A stretch of 64,000 nt of DNA from Nocardioides xinjiangensis (lineage in GTDB: Bacteria; Actinomycetota; Actinomycetes; Propionibacteriales; Nocardioidaceae), in assembly GCF_017916455.1 (NCBI RefSeq), contig NZ_JAFMSY010000001.1:248001-312000 (forward strand), in the 5' to 3' direction. Below the pieces are notes generated by a model that was given only the letters and a program-made list of their open reading frames with translations, made no database searches and was not told the DNA's origin. This document shows positions 54,960-62,953 of this stretch, piece after piece (the stretch's first letter is position 1; every line of letters starts with the position of its first letter). The position numbers and the translations under genes were made by a program.

Positions 54960-54962
54960 GGT
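54957..54962 (+). promoter_or_regulatory. -10 hexamer, leaderless promoter of the FAD oxidoreductase gene
   Basis: TAGGGT, six bases before the GTG at 54969, sharing its first three bases with the DUF4126 stop codon. Confidence 0.5.
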
Positions 54963-54968
54963 TCCTCC

Positions 54969-56279
54969 GTGGCGCGTGTGGTGGTGGTCGGCGGCGGGTT
55001 CGGCGGGATGGCCGCGGCGGCCCGGCTGGCCCGGCTCGGGCACGACGTGACGCTCCTCGAGCGCTCCGACCGTCTGGGCGGCGCCCTGTCGACCGTCGAG
55101 CAGGACGGCTTCGCCTGGGACGCCGGCCCGACCAGCACGCTGCTCCCCGCGGTCGTGCGCGACCTGTTCCGGAAGTCCGGCCGGCCGCTCGAGCGTGAGA
55201 TCGACCTCCGTCCGCTCGACCCCGTGCGCGAGCACCGCTTCGCCGACGGCTCGGTGCTCCGACTGCCCGGTGGCTCCCGAGCCGCCCAGCTCGAGGCGTT
55301 CGACACCCTGGGCGCGGGGCTCGGCCGCCAGTGGGTGGACCACGTCGCGTCGTACGGCGACACCTGGGAGCTGCTGCGCAAGGAGTGGTTCGAGCGGCCC
55401 TTCGACGACGACGTCGCTCCCCGGGAGCTCGTCGCGCTGCTCGGCCGCCGGGAGTCGCTGCACAGGCGGCTGCGCCGGGCCCTGCGCGACGAGCGGTTGC
55501 GGCTGGTCGCCGGGCACCGGCTGGTCATGGACGGCCACGACCTGCGCGAGGTGCCGGTCCTCGCCGGCGTCGAAATCTACCTCGAGCAGCGCTTCGGCTG
55601 CTGGACGGTCCCCGGCGGGCTCGCCGCGCTCGGCGTCGCGATGGCCGAGCGGCTGTCCCTGCGCGGGGTGACGACGCTGACCGGCACGGCCGCCACCGAC
55701 CTCGTGGTCCGCGGCGGCCAGGTGGCGGCGGTGCAGACCGAGAGCGGTGCGGTGGACGCCGACCAGGTCGTGGTGGCGATCGACCCGCGTCGCCTGCCGA
55801 CCCTGGCACCCCACGTCCGTCGCACCATGCCCGCCCTGCCGCCGGTGGTGTGCCACGTCGGGCTCGAGGGCGAGGTGCCCGACCTGCCGCACGAGGTGGT
55901 GCTCCACGGGGACCCGCTCCTGGTCGTGCGCACCGGAGGGCGCGCGCCGGCCGGCGGCGCGGCCTGGACCGTGCTGGCGCGTGGCCGCATCGCCGAGGAC
56001 GTGCTGACGGCGCTCGCGCGGCACGGGCTCGACGTGCGCAGCCGGGTCGTCACGCGCGTCGACCGGTCGCCCCGCGAGCTCGTCGAGGAGTGGGGTGGCT
56101 CACCGCACGGGGTGCTCTGGCAGGGCCCTCGCACGGCCCGCAGCCGGCTCGGTCCGCGCACGCCCGTGGGTGGCGTGCTCGCCGCGGGGGCCCATGCGAC
56201 CACCGGCTCCGGCCTGCCGTTCGCGGGCCTCAGCGCCGCGCTGGTGGCCGACCTGGTCGGACGCGCCGCACGTCGGTAG
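54969..56279 (+). CDS. FAD-dependent phytoene desaturase-like oxidoreductase
   Basis: A 436-residue flavoprotein. The dinucleotide fold is at the very N-terminus: VVVVGGGFGGMAAAARLARL and VTLLERSDRLGGALST. FAWDAGPTSTLLP follows, the CrtI/amine-oxidase substrate side. CWTVPGGLAALGVAMAERL marks the region preceding the second FAD contact, and the C-terminal FAD motif is GGVLAAGAHATTGSGLPFAG. It resembles CrtI-type desaturases or related isoprenoid oxidoreductases, but the substrate is unknown. A prenyl diphosphate synthase is nearby at 57292, yet no other carotenoid gene is in the window. Confidence 0.85.
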   Translation: MARVVVVGGGFGGMAAAARLARLGHDVTLLERSDRLGGALSTVEQDGFAWDAGPTSTLLPAVVRDLFRKSGRPLEREIDLRPLDPVREHRFADGSVLRLPGGSRAAQLEAFDTLGAGLGRQWVDHVASYGDTWELLRKEWFERPFDDDVAPRELVALLGRRESLHRRLRRALRDERLRLVAGHRLVMDGHDLREVPVLAGVEIYLEQRFGCWTVPGGLAALGVAMAERLSLRGVTTLTGTAATDLVVRGGQVAAVQTESGAVDADQVVVAIDPRRLPTLAPHVRRTMPALPPVVCHVGLEGEVPDLPHEVVLHGDPLLVVRTGGRAPAGGAAWTVLARGRIAEDVLTALARHGLDVRSRVVTRVDRSPRELVEEWGGSPHGVLWQGPRTARSRLGPRTPVGGVLAAGAHATTGSGLPFAGLSAALVADLVGRAARR

Positions 56280-56336
56280 GTGCGCTCCCCACCCGTCGCC
56301 GCGGGCCGCCACCGGTGGTCGCCGTGGGACGACCGG

Positions 56337-57227
56337 TCAGACGGTGATGCGCAGGTTGGCGAAGATCTCACGCGTCGCCTTCGACCGGTTGAGCGTGTAG
56401 AAGTGCAGCCCGGGCGCCCCGGCGTCGAGCAGCGCGCGGCACAGCTCGGTCGCGATGGCGATGCCCTCGGCGCGCAGCCGCTGCGGGTCGTCGGCGTGCG
56501 GCTCGAGACGTGCCGTGACCTCCTCGGGCAGCCGGCGCCGGGAGAGCTCCACCATGCGCTCCATCGAGCGCAGGTTCAGGATCGGCATGATGCCCGGGAT
56601 GATCGGGAGGTCCGCACCGACGGCCTCGGCCCGCTCGACGAGCGCGACGTAGTCGGAGGCGCGCAGCACCATCTCGGTGACCGCGAACTCGGCGCCCGCG
56701 TCGTACTTGGCCTTGAGGACCCGGGCGTCGTGGTCGAGGTCGGTGGCGTCGACGTGACCCTCGGGGAACGCCGCGACGCCGATCCGCATGTCCGCGCGCC
56801 GGCGGATCAGCGCGACCAGCTCGTTGGCGTAGGTGAGCCCACCGGCGGTGGGGGTCCAGGCGGCCCCGGGCCCGCCCGGCGGGTCGCCGCGCAACGCCAT
56901 CACGTGCCGCACGCCCGCCTGGCTGAGGTCGTCGAGGATCGCGGAGAGCTCGTCGGTGGTGTGGCCGACGCACGTGAGGTGCGCGACCGGCAGGAGGGTG
57001 GTCTCACGGGCGATGCGCTCGGTGATCGCGACCGTGCGGTCCCGGGTCGTGCCTCCCGCGCCGTAGGTCACCGACACGAACGTCGGCCGGTAGGGCTCGA
57101 GCTCGGTGATGGCCTGCCAGAGCTGCTCCTCGCCTGCCTCGTCCTTGGGCGGGAAGAACTCGAAGGAGAAGGACCGTTCCCCCCGCTCGAGGAGCTCGCG
57201 CATGCTCAGCCCGCGTCCGGTCGTCAT
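56337..57227 (-). CDS. metF: Methylenetetrahydrofolate reductase MetF
   Basis: A 296-residue barrel enzyme. It reduces 5,10-methylene-THF to 5-methyl-THF for methionine synthesis. Signatures: RSFSFEFFPPKDEAGEEQLW, TFVSVTYGAGGTTRDRTV, PVAHLTCVGHTTDEL, VMALRGDPPGG, GVAAFPEGHVD and LPIIPGIMPILNL, with ALLDAGAPGLHFYTLNRSKA at the end. It is divergent from the prenyl synthase gene; M. tuberculosis has a MetF-like gene (Rv2172c) beside idsA2 (Rv2173). The ATG at 57227 is seven bases from TAGGCT. Confidence 0.95.
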   Translation of the reverse strand: MTTGRGLSMRELLERGERSFSFEFFPPKDEAGEEQLWQAITELEPYRPTFVSVTYGAGGTTRDRTVAITERIARETTLLPVAHLTCVGHTTDELSAILDDLSQAGVRHVMALRGDPPGGPGAAWTPTAGGLTYANELVALIRRRADMRIGVAAFPEGHVDATDLDHDARVLKAKYDAGAEFAVTEMVLRASDYVALVERAEAVGADLPIIPGIMPILNLRSMERMVELSRRRLPEEVTARLEPHADDPQRLRAEGIAIATELCRALLDAGAPGLHFYTLNRSKATREIFANLRITV

Positions 57228-57234
57228 GGCCGCC

Positions 57235-57240
57235 AGCCTA
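57235..57240 (-). promoter_or_regulatory. -10 hexamer, leaderless promoter of metF
   Basis: TAGGCT on the minus strand, seven bases before the metF ATG. Confidence 0.5.
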
Positions 57241-57278
57241 CGGAGCACCGCCGTGGCTGCGCGGCCCGTCCCACTGGC

Positions 57279-57284
57279 TAGGCT
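57279..57284 (+). promoter_or_regulatory. -10 hexamer, leaderless promoter of the prenyl synthase gene
   Basis: TAGGCT, seven bases before the GTG at 57292. The two divergent -10 elements are only 38 bases apart, so the metF and prenyl synthase promoters overlap. Confidence 0.5.
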
Positions 57285-57291
57285 GCCCCGC

Positions 57292-58365
57292 GTGACGACC
57301 TGGGACCCCGCCGACTTCCGCGACCGGGTCCAGCAGGTGCTCGACGCGTTCCTCGACGAGCGCGCGGACGAGCTGCGCCCGCTCGGGCCCGACGCCGCGC
57401 GGCTCGTCACGGAGGCGCGTACGGCGCTGCGCGGGGGCAAGCGCTTCCGCGCGGCCTTCTGCCACTGGGGCTACCGCGCCGTGCGCCCCGAGGGGTCCGA
57501 CGCCTCCTCCTGGGCGGCGCTGGCCCGCGCGTGCGCGTCGCTGGAGGTCCTGCACGCCAGCGCCCTGGTGCACGACGACCTGATGGACGCCTCCGACACC
57601 CGGCGCGGTCGCCCGGCGACGCACCGGGCGTTCGAGGCCGAGCACCGCGGCGCCGGGTGGCGCGGCGACCCCGAGCAGTACGGCGCTGCCGCCGCGATCC
57701 TGCTCGGCGACCTGCTGCTCGGCTGGTCCGGGGACCTCCTGCGCACCAGCGGCTTCGGCGTCGAGCAGGTCGCCTCCGGCCTGGCGATCTTCGAGCAGTG
57801 CCGCAGCGAGGTGATCGCCGGGCAGTTCCTCGACGTGTCGGTGCAGGCCCGCGGCCGCGCCGACGTCGACACCGCGATGACGGTGCTGCGCTACAAGTCC
57901 GCGAAGTACTCCATCGAGCGCCCGCTCCACATCGGCGCACGCCTCGCGGGGGCGACGCCGGTGCAGGTCGAGCAGCTGCGGCGCTTCGGGCTGCCGCTGG
58001 GCGAGGCCTTCCAGCTGCGCGACGACCTGCTGGGGGTCTTCGGCGACCCCGACGAGACCGGCAAGCCGGCCGGCGACGACCTGGTCGAGGGCAAGCGCAC
58101 GGTGCTCGTGGCGCTGGCGCTCGACGCCGCACCGCCGGCCGCCGCCCGCCGCCTCGACGAGGCCCTCGGCACGCCGCTGGGTCCGGCCGACGTCGACGAG
58201 CTGCGCGGCATCATCGAGGACTCCGGCGCCCGGGCGCAGGTCGAGGACGTCATCGGCCGGCTCACCGACCGGGCCGTGGACTCACTGCGCGCGGCCGACG
58301 TCGACGACCGGGCGCGCGACGTGCTCGTCGAGCTGGCGGCCGCAGCGACGCAGCGGACCGTCTGA
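57292..58365 (+). CDS. idsA: Polyprenyl (geranylgeranyl-type) diphosphate synthase
   Basis: A 357-residue all-helical E-type prenyltransferase. The first Asp-rich motif is ALVHDDLMDASDTRRGRP (Asp95, Asp96, Asp99), with GGKRFRA at residues 48-54 before it. The second motif is FQLRDDLLGVFGD (Asp244, Asp245), followed by KPAGDDLVEGKRTVLVALAL. Chain length is set by residues before the first motif (SLEVLHASALVHDD), where small residues suggest a C20 or similar product, but this is only an estimate. The GTG at 57292 has its own TAGGCT element. Equivalent to idsA2 of M. tuberculosis by neighbourhood. Confidence 0.92.
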   Translation: MTTWDPADFRDRVQQVLDAFLDERADELRPLGPDAARLVTEARTALRGGKRFRAAFCHWGYRAVRPEGSDASSWAALARACASLEVLHASALVHDDLMDASDTRRGRPATHRAFEAEHRGAGWRGDPEQYGAAAAILLGDLLLGWSGDLLRTSGFGVEQVASGLAIFEQCRSEVIAGQFLDVSVQARGRADVDTAMTVLRYKSAKYSIERPLHIGARLAGATPVQVEQLRRFGLPLGEAFQLRDDLLGVFGDPDETGKPAGDDLVEGKRTVLVALALDAAPPAAARRLDEALGTPLGPADVDELRGIIEDSGARAQVEDVIGRLTDRAVDSLRAADVDDRARDVLVELAAAATQRTV

Positions 58366-58431
58366 GCCGGGACACCGCCGTGGGACCCACCGCCCTGGGA
58401 CACGCCGCGGCGGAGCGCGGCGAGGCACCGC

Positions 58432-58866
58432 TCAGTCGAGGCTGGTGAGGCCCGGCACCGTGGGACCCTCCCCGCGCAGCAGCACCGTGAAGGGCACGCC
58501 CCGCTCGTCGTTGACCCGTGAGCCGAGCACGCTGAGCGCGATGCTGAAGGACCGCTCGTCCTCGCGGGCGAGGGTGGCCCAGCCGTCCCACAGCAGGACC
58601 ACCCCGTCCCGGCCGCTGCCGATGTCGTGGAGGCAGTCGGCGAGCGCGTCGAAGTTCCGGCCGTACCAGGCCGGGAAGTCCAGCGCCTCGCCCACCGCTG
58701 CGAGGAACGCCGGCTTGCTGCCGGCTCGCGTCCAGCCGTCGACGTACCCGAACGCCCACCCGGCGTGCTCCACGGCGTGGCGTACGTCGGCCACGTCGAA
58801 GGCGCCGTGCCACAGGTGGATGCCCGGTGCCTCGCGACCCGCCAGGACGGCCGCCAGTCCGCTCAC
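58432..58866 (-). CDS. Barstar family ribonuclease inhibitor
   Basis: A 144-residue protein. The barstar fold spans about residues 20-120: IHLWHGAFDVADVRHAVEHA, then the hallmark ALDFPAWYGRNFDALADCLHDI whose Tyr-Gly-x-Asn-x-Asp segment fits the inhibitor helix facing the RNase active site, and DGVVLLWDGWATLAREDE. The GTG start overlaps the RNase stop by four bases, so inhibitor and enzyme are made together. It would protect the cytoplasm before or in case of failed export of the RNase. Confidence 0.88.
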   Translation of the reverse strand: MSGLAAVLAGREAPGIHLWHGAFDVADVRHAVEHAGWAFGYVDGWTRAGSKPAFLAAVGEALDFPAWYGRNFDALADCLHDIGSGRDGVVLLWDGWATLAREDERSFSIALSVLGSRVNDERGVPFTVLLRGEGPTVPGLTSLD

Positions 58867-59366
58867 GGCTCCCCCGCGATGCGCGAGAACGAGCTGTAGT
58901 GGTCGTCGGTCCAGTACAGCTCGCCGCCCGCCCCGGCGACGATCCGCCGGGCGCCCCGGTCGTCGGAGCCCGGGGTGGGCACCGTGTACTCCCGGTAGTA
59001 GCCGGACGGCCGGTCGGGGAGCAGGGCCTCGCGGTTGTAGAAGGTGCCGCCGTCGTGATCGGGCTCCGGGAAGGGTCCACCGGCGTCGATGAGGTCGACG
59101 GTCTCCGCGGCCTCGGGGGGCAGGTCGGCGAGGTCGACGAGCGGCAGCCCGCTGGCGGGGTCGGTGTCCTGCCGCACCGGCGTGCGGGTCCGGCTGGGCT
59201 CGTCCGAGGGCGCGGACGTCCAGTCGGACGTCGTGCCCCCGCCCCCGCTCGGCTGGGGGTCGTCCTGGTCCACCGGGACGAAGAACCAGGCCAGCAGGAT
59301 GACCGCCGCGGCGAGGAGCACCAGCAGCCGGTAGCGCTGGCGACCGGTCGTCGCCGCGGCGGCCAT
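58863..59366 (-). CDS. Secreted or anchored guanyl-specific ribonuclease (RNase Sa/N1 family)
   Basis: A 167-residue protein. An N-terminal hydrophobic segment (RLLVLLAAAVILLAWFFV, residues 13-30) acts as signal or anchor. A Ser/Gly/Pro-rich linker to about residue 80 leads to an RNase Sa-like domain: DLPPEAAETVDLIDAGGPFP, SGYYREYTVPTPG and DRGARRIVAG, ending YWTDDHYSSFSRI. Catalytic residues match Streptomyces RNase Sa: Glu126, Arg137, Arg141 and His156 (Sa Glu54, Arg65, Arg69, His85). It cleaves RNA after G. No Cys pair is present, unlike Sa. It ends inside the barstar start; its ATG shares one base with the stop of the upstream DNA-binding gene. Confidence 0.92.
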   Translation of the reverse strand: MAAAATTGRQRYRLLVLLAAAVILLAWFFVPVDQDDPQPSGGGGTTSDWTSAPSDEPSRTRTPVRQDTDPASGLPLVDLADLPPEAAETVDLIDAGGPFPEPDHDGGTFYNREALLPDRPSGYYREYTVPTPGSDDRGARRIVAGAGGELYWTDDHYSSFSRIAGEP

Positions 59367-59737
59367 CAGTACTCCAGCACCTGGGCGCGGCGCTTGACCT
59401 CGCTGCCGCGGTTCTCGCGCAGCGCGTCGATGGGACGGCCCGGCAGGTCGTCGTCGGTGAACAGCCACGCGATGCACTCGCGGTCGTCGAACCGGTGGTC
59501 GTGCAGCAGCGTCAGCAGGCCGGGCAGTCCCTTGACCACCACGCCGTCCTGGATGAAGTCGGCGGGCACCTTGGGGCCGCCGCCGGGCACCGGGACGGCT
59601 GCCGCGAGCTCGTGGTCGCGGATCATCGTGCGCACCTTGCCCGGCGTCACGCCGAGGCGCTCGGCGGCCTGGTTCCAGTCGAGCCACTCGGGGACGAGGG
59701 CGGTGAGGTCGCGCTCGGCAAGGGGGACGTCACTCAT
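59366..59737 (-). CDS. Rv2175c-family winged-helix DNA-binding protein
   Basis: A 123-residue DNA-binding protein. A helix-turn-helix lies at about residues 15-45 (VPEWLDWNQAAERLGVTPGK, VRTMIRDHELAAAVPVPG); the C-terminal part is GLLTLLHDHRFDDRECIAWL, DDLPGRPIDALRENRGSEVK and a basic end. In M. tuberculosis, Rv2175c is a substrate of the kinase PknL encoded next to it, and a PASTA kinase gene lies close by here too. It is the first gene of a unit with the RNase and barstar genes (one-base overlap), which is not part of the mycobacterial arrangement. Confidence 0.88.
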   Translation of the reverse strand: MSDVPLAERDLTALVPEWLDWNQAAERLGVTPGKVRTMIRDHELAAAVPVPGGGPKVPADFIQDGVVVKGLPGLLTLLHDHRFDDRECIAWLFTDDDLPGRPIDALRENRGSEVKRRAQVLEY

Positions 59738-59743
59738 GGCCGC

Positions 59744-59749
59744 AGCCTA
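59744..59749 (-). promoter_or_regulatory. -10 hexamer, leaderless promoter of the Rv2175c-RNase-barstar unit
   Basis: TAGGCT on the minus strand, six bases before the ATG at 59737. Confidence 0.5.
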
Positions 59750-59827
59750 GGTGAGGGGGCGGTGGCACCGGGAGTCGAGCCGGTCCCCGCGCACGCCGCC
59801 GGAGTTGTCGGCCCGGCGGCCGGTCCG

Positions 59828-59833
59828 TAGCGT
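59828..59833 (+). promoter_or_regulatory. -10 hexamer, leaderless promoter of the GH16-like gene
   Basis: TAGCGT, seven bases before the ATG at 59841; no ribosome binding site. Confidence 0.5.
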
Positions 59834-59840
59834 GTCCTGG

Positions 59841-60641
59841 ATGCACCCCCTCAAGTCCGTCCTCGCCGCGGCCCTGGTGGGCCTCATGGCCTTCACGCTC
59901 TCGCCTGTGGTCGCCCCGGCGGCGGCCGACCACTACGACGGCGCTCCCGGCCCCGTCCACGCCGGCAACACCTTCGGCTGGTACCAGCACGGGGTGTTTC
60001 GCCAGGAGTTCATCGGCCCCAAGCCGGCGTACTGGAAGAAGCGCGGCCGCGGCGTCGTCCGCACGCAGAACGGCATGCTCACGCTGATGAGCACCAAGCG
60101 CGGCAGCGTGTCGGCCACCCTGGACCTGCCCGGCCACACCTACGGCCGCTGGGAGATCCGGATGCGCGCACGGACGATGTCCCGCGTCGAGGGCGGCAAG
60201 CCGTTCAAGGTGGTCACCGAGCTCGTCCCCGGGGGCACCCGCGACCAGCACTGCGGCGGCCGCGACATCGGCATCGAGAACTTCACCCTCGGCACGAACA
60301 CCGTGAAGTCCTACGTCCACACGCTGCCCGACCGCTCCTACCGCGGGTTCCTCGGCCGCCACCTCCGCAACGACCGGTGGCACACCTACGCCGTGGAGGT
60401 GGCGAAGGACCACGTCTCCTGGTTCGTCGACGCGCACGTCATCCACACCGAGCGTCGCAAGGCGGCGCTCGACCCCGTGCCGCGGCAGCTGAAGTTCGAG
60501 CTGCGCGCCAAGGACGGCGCGACCATGGACCCGGCGCGGATGCAGATGGACTGGATGCGCTACTGGACGATGCGCGCCCCCAACGAGCGGTCCATCAAGG
60601 CCCCCCAGCTCGAGCTCAGCACCTTCAACGGCGCCTGCTGA
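59841..60641 (+). CDS. Secreted GH16-like concanavalin-fold protein, altered catalytic motif
   Basis: A 266-residue exported protein. The signal peptide MHPLKSVLAAALVGLMAFTL ends near APAAA (residue 29). The body has a GH16-type beta-sandwich pattern: GMLTLMSTKRGSVSATLDLP, HTYGRWEIRMRARTM, then FTLGTNTVKSYVHTLPDRSY and WHTYAVEVAKDHVSWFVDAH, ending in KFELRAKDG and MQMDWMRYW. The usual E-x-D-x-E catalytic motif reads Asp142-Ile-Gly144-Ile-Glu146, so nucleophile and central Asp are changed. It may be an inactive, carbohydrate-binding or divergent enzyme. Two cysteines (138, 266) could form a disulphide. Confidence 0.8.
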   Translation: MHPLKSVLAAALVGLMAFTLSPVVAPAAADHYDGAPGPVHAGNTFGWYQHGVFRQEFIGPKPAYWKKRGRGVVRTQNGMLTLMSTKRGSVSATLDLPGHTYGRWEIRMRARTMSRVEGGKPFKVVTELVPGGTRDQHCGGRDIGIENFTLGTNTVKSYVHTLPDRSYRGFLGRHLRNDRWHTYAVEVAKDHVSWFVDAHVIHTERRKAALDPVPRQLKFELRAKDGATMDPARMQMDWMRYWTMRAPNERSIKAPQLELSTFNGAC

Positions 60642-60673
60642 CCGGCGCCGCCGGGCCGGGGCTGGGGCTCACC

Positions 60674-60694
60674 CGGCGCCACGCCGGGGCGCCG
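60674..60694 (+). terminator. Possible terminator after the GH16-like gene
   Basis: CGGCGCC and GGCGCCG form a 7-base stem with a seven-base loop, 32 bases after the stop. Confidence 0.35.
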
Positions 60695-60782
60695 CCTGAG
60701 CGTGGCTGCCGGCGCTGCTTCCGTACGATGATCGGGCCGGACCCTTCCCCGCTCGTTCCCCGTCCGGCACGGAGGTCGATCA

Positions 60783-62936
60783 GTGGAGCCACCCGAGCAC
60801 GCCCGCGCAGCCGTGTCAGGGGCTGCCGGCGACCCCATGATCGGGCGGCTGCTCGATCGGCGCTACCGGATCCTCGCCCGCGTGGCGCGCGGTGGCATGG
60901 CGAGCGTCTACGAGGCCACCGACACCCGGCTCGACCGCACCGTCGCCGTCAAGGTGATGCATCCGGGTCTCGGTGACGACCAGGACTTCGCGCAGCGGTT
61001 CGTGCGCGAGGCCCGCGCGGCGGCCCGGTTGAACCACCCCCACGTCGTCGGGGTGTACGACCAAGGCGACGACACCTCGGACGGCACCGACACCGTCTTC
61101 CTCGTGATGGAGCACGTCCCGGGCCACACGCTGCGCGACGTCGTCCGCAAGGAGTCGCCGATGCCCCCGGGGCGGGCCGTGGCCCTGCTCGAGCCGGTCG
61201 TCTCGGCGCTGGCCGCGGCCCACCGGGCCGGCCTGGTGCACCGCGACGTCAAGCCGGAGAACGTGCTCATCGCCGACGAGGCCCACGGCGGCCGGGTGAA
61301 GGTCGCCGACTTCGGTCTCGCCAAGGCGGTCAGCGCCGACACCCAGCACACCGCGACGGGCGGCGTGCTCATCGGCACCGTCTCCTACCTCGCCCCCGAG
61401 CTCGTCGTCGACGGCCGGGCCGACGCACGCGCCGACGTGTACGCCGCAGGCGTCGTGCTCTACGAGCTGCTGACCGGCGCGAAGCCGCACGAGGGCGAGT
61501 CGCCGATCCAGGTGGCCTACCGCCACGTGCACCACGACGTGCCGATGCCCTCGCTCCTCGAGCCCGGCATCCCCGACTACGTCGACGCCCTCGTCGCCCG
61601 CGCCACCTCGCGCGACCGCGACCAGCGTCCCGCCGACGCCACCGTCCTGTTGCACCACCTCCACCGCGTCCAGCAGGCACTGCGCGAGGGCCTCGCGTCC
61701 GACCCGGAGCTGGCCGCCGACCTGCTCCCCCGGCGTGCGCCGGTGGCGCAGGAGGCCGAGCACGCGACCGCCGAGGACACGACCCCCGAGCCCTTCGACG
61801 CCGGGGCGCTGGCGCTGCTGACCGAGGTCGACCCCCGCGACTCGGGCCTGGTCGACGACGGCAGTCCCGACCGGACGACGGCGCTGGAACGCCATCCCGC
61901 GGCCGCAGCGCCCGTCGGCGGTCCGGTGACCGAGCCGATGCGCACGACCCTCCCCCCGGCCGCTCCGCCCGCAACCCCTGCCCGCGAGCGTGCGGGGGCC
62001 GGCCGGACGCCGACGCCCGCGGCGCCGGTGACGACGACCGCGCGACGACGTTCCCGCCGCGGACCCGTCGCGCTGGTGCTGGCCGTCCTGCTCGCCGCCG
62101 GCATCGGGCTCGGCGCCTACTGGTTCGGGTGGGAGCGCTACACGACCACGCCCGCCGTGCTGGGGCTGGACGAGTCCGCCGCGAACGCCGCGCTGGAGGA
62201 CGCCGGCCTGCAGGCCGAGGCGGGCGAGCCGGCGTACTCGGAGAACGTGGCCCCCGGCCTCGTCATCGGGACCGACCCCGGCCCAGGCGACAATGTGCTC
62301 GACGGCGGCACCGTCACGCTGACGCTCTCCCTGGGGCCCGAGCGCTACGACGTCCCGCAGCTGCGCGGGCAGACGGAGGACCAGGCGCAGGACTCGCTCG
62401 CCGCGACCAACCTCGCGTTCGGCGAGAGCACCGGTCGCTGGAGCGAGACGGTGCCGGAGGGGCAGGTCATCCGTTCCCGGCCCGCGGCCGGCACCACGCT
62501 CAAGCCGGGCGCCAGCATCGACCTCGTGCTCAGCAAGGGCCGCCGGCCCATCGAGGTCGAGGACTGGACGGGCCGGTCCTACGACGCCGCCGAGGCGGCA
62601 CTCGGGCGGCGCCTCGACGTGACGGTGTCCGGCGAGGAGCACAGCGACAGCGTCCCCGAGGGCGCGATCATCTCGCAGGACCCCCCTGCCGGCACCACGC
62701 TCTTCCGCGGCGACACCGTGTCGTTCGTGGTCTCGCTCGGCCCCGAGCTCGTGGAGGTGCCGCGGGTGCGCGCCATGGGCGTCGAGGCCGCCACCGACCT
62801 GCTCCAGGGCCTCGGCTTCGAGGTCCGCACCGAGGAGGCCGAGAACTACCTCGGACTGGGCTTCGTCTTCAGCTCGGACCCGGGCCAGGGCGAGCAGGTC
62901 GCGAAGGGCTCGACGATCACGCTGTTCCTCATCTGA
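60783..62936 (+). CDS. pknL: PASTA-domain Ser/Thr protein kinase (PknL-like)
   Basis: A 717-residue membrane kinase. Kinase domain about residues 20-290: glycine loop LARVARGGMASVYEA, ATP Lys57 in VAVKVMHPG, catalytic HRDVKPEN (His153-Arg-Asp155) and DFG (176-178), then GTVSYLAPELV. A Pro/Ala-rich juxtamembrane region with [10 protein letters not shown] leads to one helix (VALVLAVLLAAGIGLGAYWF). Four PASTA repeats follow outside, each ending in a LSLGP/LSKG-type strand (residues about 452-717). PASTA domains sense muropeptides or lipid II. Neighbouring metF, idsA and the Rv2175c-like gene support orthology to PknL rather than PknB. The GTG at 60783 is chosen; MIGRLLDRRY 18 codons on is possible. 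Confidence 0.93.
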   Translation: MEPPEHARAAVSGAAGDPMIGRLLDRRYRILARVARGGMASVYEATDTRLDRTVAVKVMHPGLGDDQDFAQRFVREARAAARLNHPHVVGVYDQGDDTSDGTDTVFLVMEHVPGHTLRDVVRKESPMPPGRAVALLEPVVSALAAAHRAGLVHRDVKPENVLIADEAHGGRVKVADFGLAKAVSADTQHTATGGVLIGTVSYLAPELVVDGRADARADVYAAGVVLYELLTGAKPHEGESPIQVAYRHVHHDVPMPSLLEPGIPDYVDALVARATSRDRDQRPADATVLLHHLHRVQQALREGLASDPELAADLLPRRAPVAQEAEHATAEDTTPEPFDAGALALLTEVDPRDSGLVDDGSPDRTTALERHPAAAAPVGGPVTEPMRTTLPPAAPPATPARERAGAGRTPTPAAPVTTTARRRSRRGPVALVLAVLLAAGIGLGAYWFGWERYTTTPAVLGLDESAANAALEDAGLQAEAGEPAYSENVAPGLVIGTDPGPGDNVLDGGTVTLTLSLGPERYDVPQLRGQTEDQAQDSLAATNLAFGESTGRWSETVPEGQVIRSRPAAGTTLKPGASIDLVLSKGRRPIEVEDWTGRSYDAAEAALGRRLDVTVSGEEHSDSVPEGAIISQDPPAGTTLFRGDTVSFVVSLGPELVEVPRVRAMGVEAATDLLQGLGFEVRTEEAENYLGLGFVFSSDPGQGEQVAKGSTITLFLI

Positions 62937-62941
62937 GGTCC

Positions 62942-62947
62942 TAGCCT
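62942..62947 (+). promoter_or_regulatory. -10 hexamer, leaderless promoter of the EamA transporter gene
   Basis: TAGCCT, six bases before the GTG at 62954. Confidence 0.5.
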
Positions 62948-62953
62948 TCGTCC

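Noticed and set aside
56280..56336. CCACCGGTGG palindrome between the FAD oxidoreductase and metF stops as a terminator
   Set aside because: A perfect palindrome without loop cannot form a useful hairpin of this length.
54969..58365. Carotenoid cluster (CrtI-like flavoprotein plus prenyl synthase)
   Set aside because: metF lies between them, strands differ, and no phytoene synthase or cyclase is present; the idsA neighbourhood fits the conserved metF-idsA-pknL order.
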